From: Streptomyces tirandamycinicus
GTDB lineage: Bacteria > Actinomycetota > Actinomycetes > Streptomycetales > Streptomycetaceae
Reading direction: 5' to 3'
DNA: 64,000 bases
NCBI RefSeq assembly: GCF_003097515.1
Contig: NZ_CP029188.1
Coordinates: forward strand, 2,362,001-2,426,000
Part shown: positions 50,735-58,693 of the stretch, in pieces
Layout: each line of letters begins with the position of its first letter
Numbering within the stretch: position 1 is the stretch's first letter
The notes under the pieces: generated by a model
What the model saw: only the letters and a program-made list of their open reading frames with translations
What the model was told of the DNA's origin: nothing
Database searches by the model: none
Translations under genes and position numbers: made by a program

Positions 50735-51894
50735 CCGGCCACCTCGCGGACGGCCGTGTCCACCCGAACGTGGTCGAAGGCGCCGCGGAGCAGGGCCCGT
50801 TCGAGCTCGTCGGGGCCGCCGCCCCCGCGGACGTGGGTCACGAAGTCCTCCGCGATCTGGTGGTCGTCGCGGTCGCGCAGCCGCTCCGCGTAGGAGGCGG
50901 CCGTGTCCTCGCCGGTGCGCTCGGGGGCGAAGACGAGGCTCAGGGTGTGCGGGAAGCGCTCGGTGAGCCTGGCCATGGGGTCGGCGGGCCGTACCGGGTC
51001 GGTGAGGGTGGCCTCGATCCAGGACTGCTCGTGCCGGGCGAGCGCGGGGTCCGCGAGGAGGTCCTCGATCCGGCCTTCGATGCGGGCCAGCGGCCGGGGC
51101 ACCGGGCAGTCCAGCCGCTCGGCGGTGATCTCCCCGGCCGGGCCGAGTTCGACCAGCCACATGGTCTTGCGGTGGTGGGTCTCGGAGAAGGAGTACGCGA
51201 GCGGGGAACCGGAGTACCGCACCCGCTCGCTGACGGTCTGGCAGCCGTGCAGATGGCCGAGGGCCGTGTAGTGGGCGCCGTCGAAGAGTCCGGCGGGGAC
51301 GGCCGCGACACCGCCGACGGTGATGTCCCGCTCGCTGTCGCTCGGTTCGCCGCCCGCGACGAAGGCGTGTGCGAGGACGACGGAGCGGGTGCCCGGCGCA
51401 CGTTGCGCGAGGTCCGCCCGCACCCGCTCCATCGCCGCGCCGAGGACCGCCTCGTGGCCCGCCGCCGTGCCGAACTCGTCGCGTACCAGGGCCGGTTCCA
51501 GGTAGGGCAGACCGTAGAACGCGACCTCGCCGTGCCCGTCCCGCAGCACCACGGGGGTGGCGCAGCCGGCGGGGTCGGTGCGCAGGTGGATCCCGGCGCG
51601 CTCGATCAGTCCGGAGGCCACTCCGAGCCGGCGGGCCGAGTCGTGGTTGCCGGAGATCATCACGGTGGGCACGCCCGCGTCGGCGAGCCGGTGCAGCACG
51701 TCGTCGAACAACTCCACGGCGGCCAGGGGCGGTACGGCCCTGTCGTAGACGTCGCCCGCCACCAGTACGGCGTCCACGTCGTGTGCGTGCGCCGTGGCGA
51801 CCAGGTGGTCGAGGAAGGCCTTCTGTGCGCCGAGCAGGCTCACCCGGTGGAACGAACGTCCCAAGTGCCAGTCCGACGTGTGCAGAAATCTCAA
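50731..51894 (-). CDS. sbcD: Nuclease SbcCD subunit D
   Basis: 387 residues. Mre11-like metallophosphoesterase: HTSDWHLGRSF, LVAGDVYDRAVPP, ISGNHDSARR, VLAHAFVAGG and GHLHGCQTV carry the metal ligands. A capping domain fills the C-terminus. It is upstream of sbcC with a 4-bp overlap. The 256-bp gap before it (51895-52150) holds low-complexity ccc/tcc and gtcgcc repeats and no gene. Confidence 0.95.
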   Translation of the reverse strand: MRFLHTSDWHLGRSFHRVSLLGAQKAFLDHLVATAHAHDVDAVLVAGDVYDRAVPPLAAVELFDDVLHRLADAGVPTVMISGNHDSARRLGVASGLIERAGIHLRTDPAGCATPVVLRDGHGEVAFYGLPYLEPALVRDEFGTAAGHEAVLGAAMERVRADLAQRAPGTRSVVLAHAFVAGGEPSDSERDITVGGVAAVPAGLFDGAHYTALGHLHGCQTVSERVRYSGSPLAYSFSETHHRKTMWLVELGPAGEITAERLDCPVPRPLARIEGRIEDLLADPALARHEQSWIEATLTDPVRPADPMARLTERFPHTLSLVFAPERTGEDTAASYAERLRDRDDHQIAEDFVTHVRGGGGPDELERALLRGAFDHVRVDTAVREVAG

Positions 51895-52150
51895 GAAAAC
51901 GGCTCCGACCTGATCGTGTCCCCTCCCGGCCCGGTAGCCGGTGCCCGGCCGGGGCGCGAGGCCCGCCGGACGGCACCGACCACGTTAGCGCCGGTGGTCG
52001 CCCGCTTCCCCCGGAGCCTCGGTTTTCACCCGATTCCGGGAGCGGTTCCCTCGGCCCGGGGCCGACGACCCGTCCGTTCCTTTCCCAGCCCCCGTCCCAG
52101 TCTCTTTCCCAGCCCCCGACCCCGTCGCCGTCGCCGTCGCAGTTTCAGCC

Positions 52151-52777
52151 TCAGGCGTCGCCGTACGCCTCACCACCGAGCTCCAGCAGGGCCGTGCCCG
52201 CGGTGATGTCCGCGAGCCAGGCGCGGAAGGCGTCCACCTCGGAGTCCGGCAGGCCGATCTCGATCGTCACCGACTCCCCGTACCGCACGTCCCGCACCTC
52301 CCGGCCGGTCGCGCGCAGATCGTTCTCCACCTTGCCGGCGCGCTGGTGGTCGACGGTGACGGTGGCGAGCCGGAAGCGCTGCCGGGTCACGGTGCCGAGC
52401 GCGTCCAGGGCCTCGCCGACCGCACCGCCGTAGGCGCGGATGAGCCCGCCCGCGCCGAGCTTCACCCCGCCGTAGTAGCGGGTGACCACGGCCACGGCGT
52501 AGCGGACGTCACGGCGGAGCAGCATCTGCAGCATCGGCACCCCGGCCGTGCCGCCGGGCTCGCCGTCGTCGCTCGCCTTCTGGACGGCGGCGTCGGCGCC
52601 GATGACGTACGCGAAGCAGTTGTGGGTGGCGGTCGGGTGCACCCGGCGGACGTGCGCGACGAAGTCCTGCGCCTCCCGCTCGGTCGCGGCCGGGGCGAGC
52701 GCGCAGATGAAGCGCGATCGGTTGATCTCGGTCTCGTGCACGCCCTCGCGGGCGACCGTCCGGTACTGCTCCTGCAT
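52151..52777 (-). CDS. YigZ/IMPACT-family protein
   Basis: 208 residues. N-terminal UPF0029/Impact domain with SRFICALAP, HPTATHNCFAYVIG, DDGEPGGTAGVPML and VVTRYYGGVKLGAGGLIRAYG, all diagnostic. A ferredoxin-like C-terminal domain follows. Members affect translation-related control; the precise role is unsettled. Stand-alone gene. Confidence 0.93.
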   Translation of the reverse strand: MQEQYRTVAREGVHETEINRSRFICALAPAATEREAQDFVAHVRRVHPTATHNCFAYVIGADAAVQKASDDGEPGGTAGVPMLQMLLRRDVRYAVAVVTRYYGGVKLGAGGLIRAYGGAVGEALDALGTVTRQRFRLATVTVDHQRAGKVENDLRATGREVRDVRYGESVTIEIGLPDSEVDAFRAWLADITAGTALLELGGEAYGDA

Positions 52778-52940
52778 CCCGCCACCCTATGCCGCCGCCC
52801 GGCCCGCACGGCCGGTGGGCCGGGCGCCGCCCGGGGGGCGGGACAGGGAGGCATGGGGCCGCCGCCATGACGCGCCGAAGGCACCGGTCGCCGCGGCTCG
52901 CGGTGGCGGCCGTCGCGGGGCCCGGGCGCGTGCGGGCCCG

Positions 52941-54424
52941 GCTTGGGTTCTAACGGTCCTCGCAACACCCGCGATCTGTGGGAGTTGCGAGGACCGTGGT
53001 CGTTGAGCGGGCTGATCTTGCGGGGGTGAGGGAGCGTTTCCTTGCGCGGCTGGACGTCGTGGGGAGCGTGACCGTGGTGGCGCGTGAGCTGGGGGTGAAC
53101 CGGAACACCGCCTTCGGCTGGGCACGGCAGACCGGCCGGTGTTCGGTGCGCCTGCCACGGCGGCATCCGCGGCGGGACGAGTACGAGCGGCTGCGGGCCG
53201 AGGGCGTCGCGCAGTCCGTGGCGGCGAGGCGCGTCGGTGTGAACGAGCGCACGGCCCGGGACTGGGACCAGGGCGTCAAGAAGACCGCAACGACAAGGAC
53301 CTATGCCGACGGCCGCCGTGTCGACTACGCGGCGGGGACCGTCACGATGGGCGGCGTGACCGCACCATCGGTGGGCCTGGCGGCCCTGGACAAGCAACTC
53401 CACCCCAGGTTCCTGACGCTCGCCGAACGCGAGCAGATCCGTGATCTGCGCGCGGCGGGTCAGTCACTGCGGGCGATCGGGCGTGCTCTGGGACGGCCGG
53501 CGAGCACGGTCAAGCGGGAGATCGACACCAACTCCGGCAGCGGGGGCTACCAGCCCTACGCGGCCCACCGGGCGGCGGCAGCGCGCAGGCCCCGGCCCAA
53601 GGAGCGCAAGCTGCTGCGCGAGGGACGGCTGCGCCGCTTCGTCCAGGACCACCTGCGCAGGCGGTGGTCACCGCAGCAGATCTGCCACGCTCTACGCAGG
53701 GAACATCCCGACGACGAGAGCATGCGGGTGAGCGTGGAAACGATCTACCAGGCGCTGTACTTCCAGGCCCGCGGCGGCCTGAAACGGGAAGTGCAGACAG
53801 CCATCCGCTCCGGCCGGACCCGCCGCAAACCACGCCGGGATCCCCAGCGGCGCACGCCGCGGTTCACCGACCCGATGATCATGATCAGCGACCGCCCCGC
53901 CGCCGTCGAGGACCGGGCCGTGCCCGGGCACTGGGAAGGCGACCTGATCATCGGCGCAGGCGGGCGCTCCGCTATCGCCACCCTGGTCGAACGCAGCACC
54001 CGTTACACCATGCTGGTCCACCTGCCGGGCGGAGCCCACGACGCCGAGACCGTCCGCGACGGCCTCGTCACCACGATCCAGACCCTGCCCGCCCACCTGC
54101 GCGGCTCCCTCACCTGGGACCAGGGCAGCGAGATGGCACGCCACAAGCAGTTCACCATGGCCACCGGCATGCCCGTCTACTTCTGCGACCCGGCCTCGCC
54201 CTGGCAACGCGGCTCGAACGAGAACACGAACGGGCTGCTGCGGCAGTACTTCCCCAAGGGCACCGACCTGAGCGTCCACAGTCCCGAAGACCTCGAACAC
54301 GTCGCTCAGGAACTCAACGGCCGCCCACGCAAGACGCTCGGCTGGGATACCCCAGCCGAGCGACTACGTGATCTACTCACCACCTGAAACCAAGCGGTGT
54401 TGCGACGACCCCTTGAACCCAAGC
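52941..54424. mobile_element. IS30-family insertion sequence, complete
   Basis: About 1,484 bp. Terminal inverted repeats of 29 bp (52941-52969 and 54396-54424) both read inward gcttgggttc...cgcaacacc with four mismatches. One transposase gene fills it. The flanks on both sides are short GC repeats (gggcgcgtgcgggcccg), so the target duplication, expected to be 2-3 bp, cannot be read clearly. Confidence 0.9.
52978..54387 (+). CDS. IS30-family transposase
   Basis: 469 residues from the GTG at 52978 (GTG 52996 is also possible). Two N-terminal helix-turn-helix regions (~10-45, ~65-100) precede the IS30 Tra8-type HTH (LTLAEREQIRDLRAAGQSLRAIGRALGRPASTVKREI). The DDE core is intact: GHWEGDLIIG (Asp), LTWDQGSEM (Asp) and PWQRGSNENTNGLLRQYFPKG (Glu). 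No stops or frameshifts, so the element may be active. Confidence 0.95.
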   Translation: MGVARTVVVERADLAGVRERFLARLDVVGSVTVVARELGVNRNTAFGWARQTGRCSVRLPRRHPRRDEYERLRAEGVAQSVAARRVGVNERTARDWDQGVKKTATTRTYADGRRVDYAAGTVTMGGVTAPSVGLAALDKQLHPRFLTLAEREQIRDLRAAGQSLRAIGRALGRPASTVKREIDTNSGSGGYQPYAAHRAAAARRPRPKERKLLREGRLRRFVQDHLRRRWSPQQICHALRREHPDDESMRVSVETIYQALYFQARGGLKREVQTAIRSGRTRRKPRRDPQRRTPRFTDPMIMISDRPAAVEDRAVPGHWEGDLIIGAGGRSAIATLVERSTRYTMLVHLPGGAHDAETVRDGLVTTIQTLPAHLRGSLTWDQGSEMARHKQFTMATGMPVYFCDPASPWQRGSNENTNGLLRQYFPKGTDLSVHSPEDLEHVAQELNGRPRKTLGWDTPAERLRDLLTT

Positions 54425-54606
54425 GGGCGCGTGCGGGCCCGGGCGCGTGCGGGCCCGGGCGCGATGCGGACGCAGCCCGTCCGCGGCCTCCCCGCCTCCA
54501 GCGGGAATGCCGGGAGACCCTCGGCCGTTCCCCACACTGCGGCGGCAGCCCGGCTCCCCGGCGGGAGGCCGGCTCCGCGGCGGGATACCGACCAGGGAGG
54601 CAGCAC

Positions 54607-55014
54607 GTGCAAAGCGAGACGGACAGCGTCCGCAGGATCCTCAACGATCTCGGCGACACCTGGGCGGTCGTCGGCCTCTCCTCGAACGAGCGGCGCGCCG
54701 CCTACGGGGTCGCGCGGGTGCTGCAGCACTACGGCAAACGCATCGTGCCGGTGCACCCGAAGGCCGAGACGGTCCACGGGGAGCCGGGCTATCCGTCCCT
54801 CGACGCCGTTCCGTTCGACGTCGACGTCGTGGACGTCTTCGTCAACAGCACCCTGGCCGGCTCGGTCGCCGACCAGGCCGTGGCCAAGGGCGCCCGGGCG
54901 GTGTGGTTCCAGTTGGGCGTCGTCGACGAGGAGGCGTACGAGCGGACCCGCGCCGCGGGCCTCGAGATGGTCATGGACCGCTGCCCGGCGATCGAACTCC
55001 CGCTGCTTGACTGA
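54607..55014 (+). CDS. CoA-binding domain protein (YccU-like)
   Basis: 135 residues from the GTG at 54607 with GGGAGG six bases upstream. A single Rossmann-type CoA_binding domain: WAVVGLSSNERRAAYGVARVLQHYG, IVPVHPKAE, VDVFVNSTLAGSV and ARAVWFQLGVVDEEAYE. Small stand-alone members are of uncertain role. The 193-bp gap after it carries four imperfect units of gttcagcsgggtg. Confidence 0.9.
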   Translation: MQSETDSVRRILNDLGDTWAVVGLSSNERRAAYGVARVLQHYGKRIVPVHPKAETVHGEPGYPSLDAVPFDVDVVDVFVNSTLAGSVADQAVAKGARAVWFQLGVVDEEAYERTRAAGLEMVMDRCPAIELPLLD

Positions 55015-55207
55015 AGCGGTCCCGCCGTAAGGCCGGGCGCGCTCCCGCCAGGTGCTCGGGTGCGGTTCAGCCGGGTGCGCTCCCGCCGTGTGCAGGGGTG
55101 CCGTTCAGCCGGGTGATCGGGTGCCGTTCAGCGGGGTGAGGGCGCCGTTCAGCGGGGTGGTGCGGGCGACGTGCGGCGAGCGCCTCGCCCACTGATCGCC
55201 GGAGCCC

Positions 55208-55765
55208 TCAGGCGGTGCCGAGACCGTCGAGCACCACGGCGCCCGGGAGCCCGGCGAAGACCTTCCCCGGCACGATCAGCTTGCCGCGGCGGCGGCCGCT
55301 GCCGATCAGCACCCACTCGGTGTCGACGACCGCGGAGTCGACGAGCAGCGGCCAGTCGGCGGGCAGGCCGATCGGGGTGATCCCGCCGTACTCCATGCCG
55401 GTCTCGCCCGTAGCGGTCTCCATGGGGGCGAACGACGCCTTGCGGACGCCGAGTTGCCTGCGCACCACGCCGTTGACGTCGACCCGGGTACGGGACAGGA
55501 CCAGGCACGCGGCAAGGGTCGACGCATTGCCGCGCCTGCCGGCCACGACGACGCAGTTGGCCGAGGTGGTGAGGAGGTCGGCGCCGTGGTGCTCGACGAA
55601 CACGGCGGTGTCCGCGATGGCCGGGTCGGTGTCGACGTACAGCAGTTGGCGGGCCGGGACGTCGCCGTGCCAGGCCCGCACGGCGTCGGCGACCGGGGCG
55701 GTGAGGAGGTCGAGGCACTCGGGTGCGGGGCGGGCCTCGTCGAAGTCTCCGATGGGTGCGCGCAT
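55208..55765 (-). CDS. YbaK/EbsC (aminoacyl-tRNA deacylase) domain protein
   Basis: 185 residues from the ATG at 55765. YbaK fold with DTAVFVEHHGADLLTTSANCVVV, GVRKASFAPMETATGETGMEYGGITPIGLP and VLIGSGRRRGKLIVPG. The family edits mischarged tRNA (Ala/Cys-tRNA-Pro), though freestanding members vary. Stand-alone gene. Confidence 0.88.
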   Translation of the reverse strand: MRAPIGDFDEARPAPECLDLLTAPVADAVRAWHGDVPARQLLYVDTDPAIADTAVFVEHHGADLLTTSANCVVVAGRRGNASTLAACLVLSRTRVDVNGVVRRQLGVRKASFAPMETATGETGMEYGGITPIGLPADWPLLVDSAVVDTEWVLIGSGRRRGKLIVPGKVFAGLPGAVVLDGLGTA

Positions 55766-55843
55766 GAGCAGCACGCTACAGCCGACGGGGTTCACCCGGC
55801 CCGGCGTCTCGCCGGAGGGGTTTCCCGCGGCCGGCTGACCGAC

Positions 55844-55937
55844 CCCGTCCCAGCGCACGCGGTTCCGCGACCCGCCCACCGTCCCGGTCCCAGCGCACGG
55901 GGTTCCCGCGGCCCGCCCACCGTCCCGGTCTCCTGGG
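55844..55937. repeat. Degenerate ~41-bp tandem repeat
   Basis: Two and a half units built on cccgcccaccgtcccggt and cccagcgcacg fill the gap between the YbaK-like and XRE-cupin genes, ending 28 bp before the XRE-cupin stop. No gene or clear terminator is seen. Confidence 0.65.
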
Positions 55938-55964
55938 AGGGGGTGCCGCGGCGATCCGGTCGTC

Positions 55965-56537
55965 TCAGCGGGCAGGCGGGATGGAGACCGCCATGGTCAT
56001 CTCGACCGTCTCGGTGCCCGCGTTCCGGTAGACGTGCGGCACGTTCGCCTCGTAGGTGGCCGAGGTTCCGGCCGGCACGGTGTACGGCTGCCCCTCGACG
56101 ATAAGGGTGAGCTCCCCGGAGGTGACGTGCAGCAGCTCGACGGTCCCGTCGGGGTGGGGATCGGAGGCACTCTCCTCCCCCGGCGTCAGCGTCCAGGCCC
56201 AGAGTTCCAGCGGCCCACGGGCCTCGGTGCCGACGAGCAGAGTGGTCGAGCTGCCGCCGGGGGTGGACCACATCCGTACGGCCTGCTCCCGCGGCACGAG
56301 CTGGACCTGTGGTCCCTGCTCGTAGTCGAGGAGCGTGGTGATGCTGACCCCGAGCGCGTCGGCGAGTTTGACCGTCGTGCCCACGCTCGGATTGGTACGC
56401 GCCTGCTCGATCTGGATGATCATGCCGCGGCTGACGCCCGAACGGGCGGCGAGGGCATCGAGCGTGAAGCCCCGCTCGCCGCGCCAGCGCTTCAGGTTGC
56501 GGGCGAGCGACTGCGTGAGCTGTTCGAGGTCCGACAC
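55965..56537 (-). CDS. XRE-family regulator with C-terminal cupin domain
   Basis: 190 residues. Helix-turn-helix at ~10-65 (LARNLKRWRGERGFTLDALAARSGVSRGMIIQIEQARTNPS), cupin_2 domain at ~110-188 (DPHPDGTVELLHVTSGELTLIVEG, VPAGTSATYEANVPHVYRN). This family senses small molecules such as amino acids or amines and represses a neighbouring transporter. It is divergent from the EamA exporter with a shared near-perfect palindrome. Confidence 0.93.
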   Translation of the reverse strand: MSDLEQLTQSLARNLKRWRGERGFTLDALAARSGVSRGMIIQIEQARTNPSVGTTVKLADALGVSITTLLDYEQGPQVQLVPREQAVRMWSTPGGSSTTLLVGTEARGPLELWAWTLTPGEESASDPHPDGTVELLHVTSGELTLIVEGQPYTVPAGTSATYEANVPHVYRNAGTETVEMTMAVSIPPAR

Positions 56538-56562
56538 ATTCCGTCCAATATTTTTAATAGAC

Positions 56563-56582
56563 TAGTTCAACCTGTTGTACTA
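56563..56582. promoter_or_regulatory. Operator between XRE-cupin regulator and EamA transporter
   Basis: A 20-bp inverted repeat TAGT-n-CAAC-n2-GTTG-n-ACTA, 16 of 20 positions symmetric, lies midway between the divergent starts at 56537 and 56630. The surrounding patch is the most AT-rich in the area. Confidence 0.7.
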
Positions 56583-56629
56583 CGGTGTGGTGCACCCGAT
56601 CGTTCACCGAACTGTACTGCGAGGCATCG

Positions 56630-57496
56630 ATGACAGCCCTGTTCGCCCTGGCCACCAGTCTCCTGTGGGGGCTGGCCGACTTCGGCGGCGGGCTGCTGAC
56701 GCGACGCACCCCCGCGCTGACGGTCGTGGTGGTCTCGCAGACGATCGCCGTGGCCGTCCTCGGCGCGATCGTCGCGGTCACCGGCGCCTGGAGCGAGGCG
56801 GGCCCCCTGCTCTGGTACGCGGTGGCCGCCGGTGTCGTCGGTCCGGTGGCGATGCTGAGCTTCTACAAGGCGCTGGCCCTCGGCCCCATGGGCGTCGTCT
56901 CCCCCCTGGGATCGCTCGGGGTCGTCGTGCCCGTCTCCGTGGGGCTGCTCCTCGGTGAGCGGCCCGGGGTGCTGCAGTTCGCCGGTATCGGCGTCGCCGT
57001 CGCGGGCGTCCTGCTCGCGGGCGGCCCGGAACTGCGGGGCGCGCCGGTGCAGCGCCAGGCGATCCTGCTGACCCTGCTCGCCGCCTTCGGGTTCGGCTCC
57101 GTGATGGCACTCATCGCCGAGGCGTCGACCACGATCACCGGCCTGTTCCTGGCACTGTTCGTGCAACGCGTGACGAACGTCCTGGTGGGCGGCGCGGCGC
57201 TGTACGTCTCGGTGAGGCGGGGCGGCCGCGTGCTCCCGGAGGACGGGGACCCGGGCCTGATCGTCCGCTCGCTGCCGGCCCTCGCCTTCGTGGGCCTGGC
57301 GGACGTGGCCGCCAACGGCACGTACGCCATCGCCGCGCAGCAGGGCCCGGTCGCGGTCGCGGCGGTACTCGCCTCGCTCTACCCCGTGGTCACCGCCCTG
57401 GCCGCGCGCGGCGTGCTCAAGGAGCGGCTGCGCGCCGTCCAGGCCGCCGGCGCCGGGCTGGCGCTCGTCGGCACGGTCCTGCTGGCGACGGGCTGA
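56630..57496 (+). CDS. EamA/DMT-family transporter
   Basis: 288 residues from the ATG at 56630, with ten hydrophobic segments in two EamA repeats: LLWGLADFGGGLLTRR, ALALGPMGVVSPLGSLGVVVPV, LLGERPGVLQFAGIGVAVAGVLL in the first, and IAAQQGPVAVAAVLASLYPVVTALAARGVLKERL in the second. Likely a metabolite exporter. Control by the divergent XRE-cupin protein is likely. Confidence 0.92.
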   Translation: MTALFALATSLLWGLADFGGGLLTRRTPALTVVVVSQTIAVAVLGAIVAVTGAWSEAGPLLWYAVAAGVVGPVAMLSFYKALALGPMGVVSPLGSLGVVVPVSVGLLLGERPGVLQFAGIGVAVAGVLLAGGPELRGAPVQRQAILLTLLAAFGFGSVMALIAEASTTITGLFLALFVQRVTNVLVGGAALYVSVRRGGRVLPEDGDPGLIVRSLPALAFVGLADVAANGTYAIAAQQGPVAVAAVLASLYPVVTALAARGVLKERLRAVQAAGAGLALVGTVLLATG

Positions 57497-57521
57497 CCGC
57501 TGCCCGCGGGCCCGGTCACGC

Positions 57522-57635
57522 CGGGCCATCGGCCGCTCGGCGTACGTCGAGGCCGGCTCCGGGCCATCGGCCGCTCGGCGTACGTCGAGGCCGGCGCCCG
57601 GCCACCGGCCGCTCAGCGTTCGTCGAGGTCGGCGA
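57522..57635. repeat. 38-bp tandem array reaching into the acyltransferase 3' end
   Basis: Three 38-bp units (57522-57559, 57560-57597, 57598-57635). The third contains the last codons and stop (57613) of the minus-strand acyltransferase gene; the other two are diverged copies in which the stop is lost. It fills the gap between the convergent EamA and acyltransferase genes. Confidence 0.88.
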
Positions 57636-58350
57636 GGGCGACCAGTTGCTCCGGTGTCACACCCTCCGGGATCGGCAGGGGCGCGGGCGTCCGCATCGGA
57701 GGCTGCCAGCCCTCCACCGGGTCCCAGCTGCGGACCACCCGGGCGGGCGCACCGGCGACCACGGCGTGGTCCGGCACCTCGCCGCGGACGACGGCCCCCG
57801 CCGCGACCACGACATTGCGCCCGAGGCGGGCTCCGGGCAGGATCACGGCGCCCGTGCCCAGCCAGCAACCGGGCCCGATCTCCACGGGCTCGGCGCGCGG
57901 CCACTGCTTCCCGACCGGTGTGCAGGGGTCGTCGTAGCTGTGGTTGGTCGAGGTGATGTAGACGTACGGGCCGCAGTACGTGTCGGAGCCGATCCTCACC
58001 CGCGTGTCGGCGATGACATGACTGCCGCGGCCGAGCACCACACCGTCGCCGAGGGTGAGGATCGGGTCGGGCCCGAGGTCGAGACCGGGCATCATGCCCG
58101 CGGTCAGCGTCACCTGCTCGGCGATGATGCAGTGCTCGCCGAGTTCGATCCACGCCTCCCCGAACACCGTTCCCTGCGGGAACGCCAGCCGGGTACCGGT
58201 GCCGATGGCCCGGAAGCGCAGCGGGCCTGGCCGCTCCGCGGTCACCGCACCGGCCTCCCGCGCCCAGCGCCAGCCGCCGTGCACGGCCCGCGACACCAGA
58301 CGCCGCCACCAGGAGGCCAGTGGGAGGAACGTGTTTCGGTTTTTCGGCAC
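57613..58350 (-). CDS. Hexapeptide-repeat (left-handed beta-helix) acyltransferase
   Basis: 245 residues. Hexapeptide repeats run ~70-205 (ILTLGDGVVLGRGSHVIADTRVRIGSDTYCG, VEIGPGCWLGTGAVILPGARLGRNVVVAAGAVVRGEVPDHAVVAGAPARVV). The catalytic-type His is in YITSTNHSYDDP. This matches O-acetyltransferases of the maltose/galactoside or WbbJ type, which acetylate sugars. A basic N-terminal ~35 residues may sit at the membrane. Substrate unknown. Confidence 0.88.
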   Translation of the reverse strand: MPKNRNTFLPLASWWRRLVSRAVHGGWRWAREAGAVTAERPGPLRFRAIGTGTRLAFPQGTVFGEAWIELGEHCIIAEQVTLTAGMMPGLDLGPDPILTLGDGVVLGRGSHVIADTRVRIGSDTYCGPYVYITSTNHSYDDPCTPVGKQWPRAEPVEIGPGCWLGTGAVILPGARLGRNVVVAAGAVVRGEVPDHAVVAGAPARVVRSWDPVEGWQPPMRTPAPLPIPEGVTPEQLVALADLDER

Positions 58351-58693
58351 CAGGCCACGTTAGTGGGCCCGGACGCGGGCAACCCGGGACGTGCGCTGTG
58401 ACCTTCACCCCACGCCGTGCGGCGCGTGGAATCGGGTGGAATCGCGAGGGAGCCGCGGTGGAATTGCGAGGGGTGGCCCAGACGGCAGTCTGGGGTGGGA
58501 GACCCGAGCGTCCACGAGGAGCCGGACGGGGAGACGCGGGAACGCGGACGTGCGGGAACGCGGACAGGTGACCACGCGGCCACCCGGGGGAGCCCGGCAC
58601 ACGGACGGACGCGAAGCGAAGAGACAACGAGACGAAGCGAAGAGACGAAGCGAAGAGACGAAGGAGACGATGAGACGATGAGAAGGGACCAGG
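58351..58693. other. 343-bp gap with polypurine repeats
   Basis: No gene is supported. gtggaat recurs three times at 58427-58465, gcgggaacgcggac twice near 58540-58560, and 13-bp gaagcgaagagac units fill 58613-58680, ending 13 bp before the next gene's GTG. Confidence 0.55.
58613..58680 (+). repeat. 13-bp polypurine tandem repeat
   Basis: Three full units of gaagcgaagagac (58613, 58634, 58647) with derived gagac/gatgagac pieces to 58680. Entirely purine apart from regular c, directly upstream of the FUSC-like gene. Confidence 0.8.

Noticed and set aside
47531..50893. Very long open frame antisense to sbcC
   Set aside because: Gly/Val/Arg-biased product with no family resemblance; it is the usual GC-frame shadow of a strongly coding opposite strand.
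51985..52150. Short minus-strand frame rich in Ala-Thr-Ala-Thr
   Set aside because: Made by gtcgcc and ccagcccc simple repeats; no start signal.
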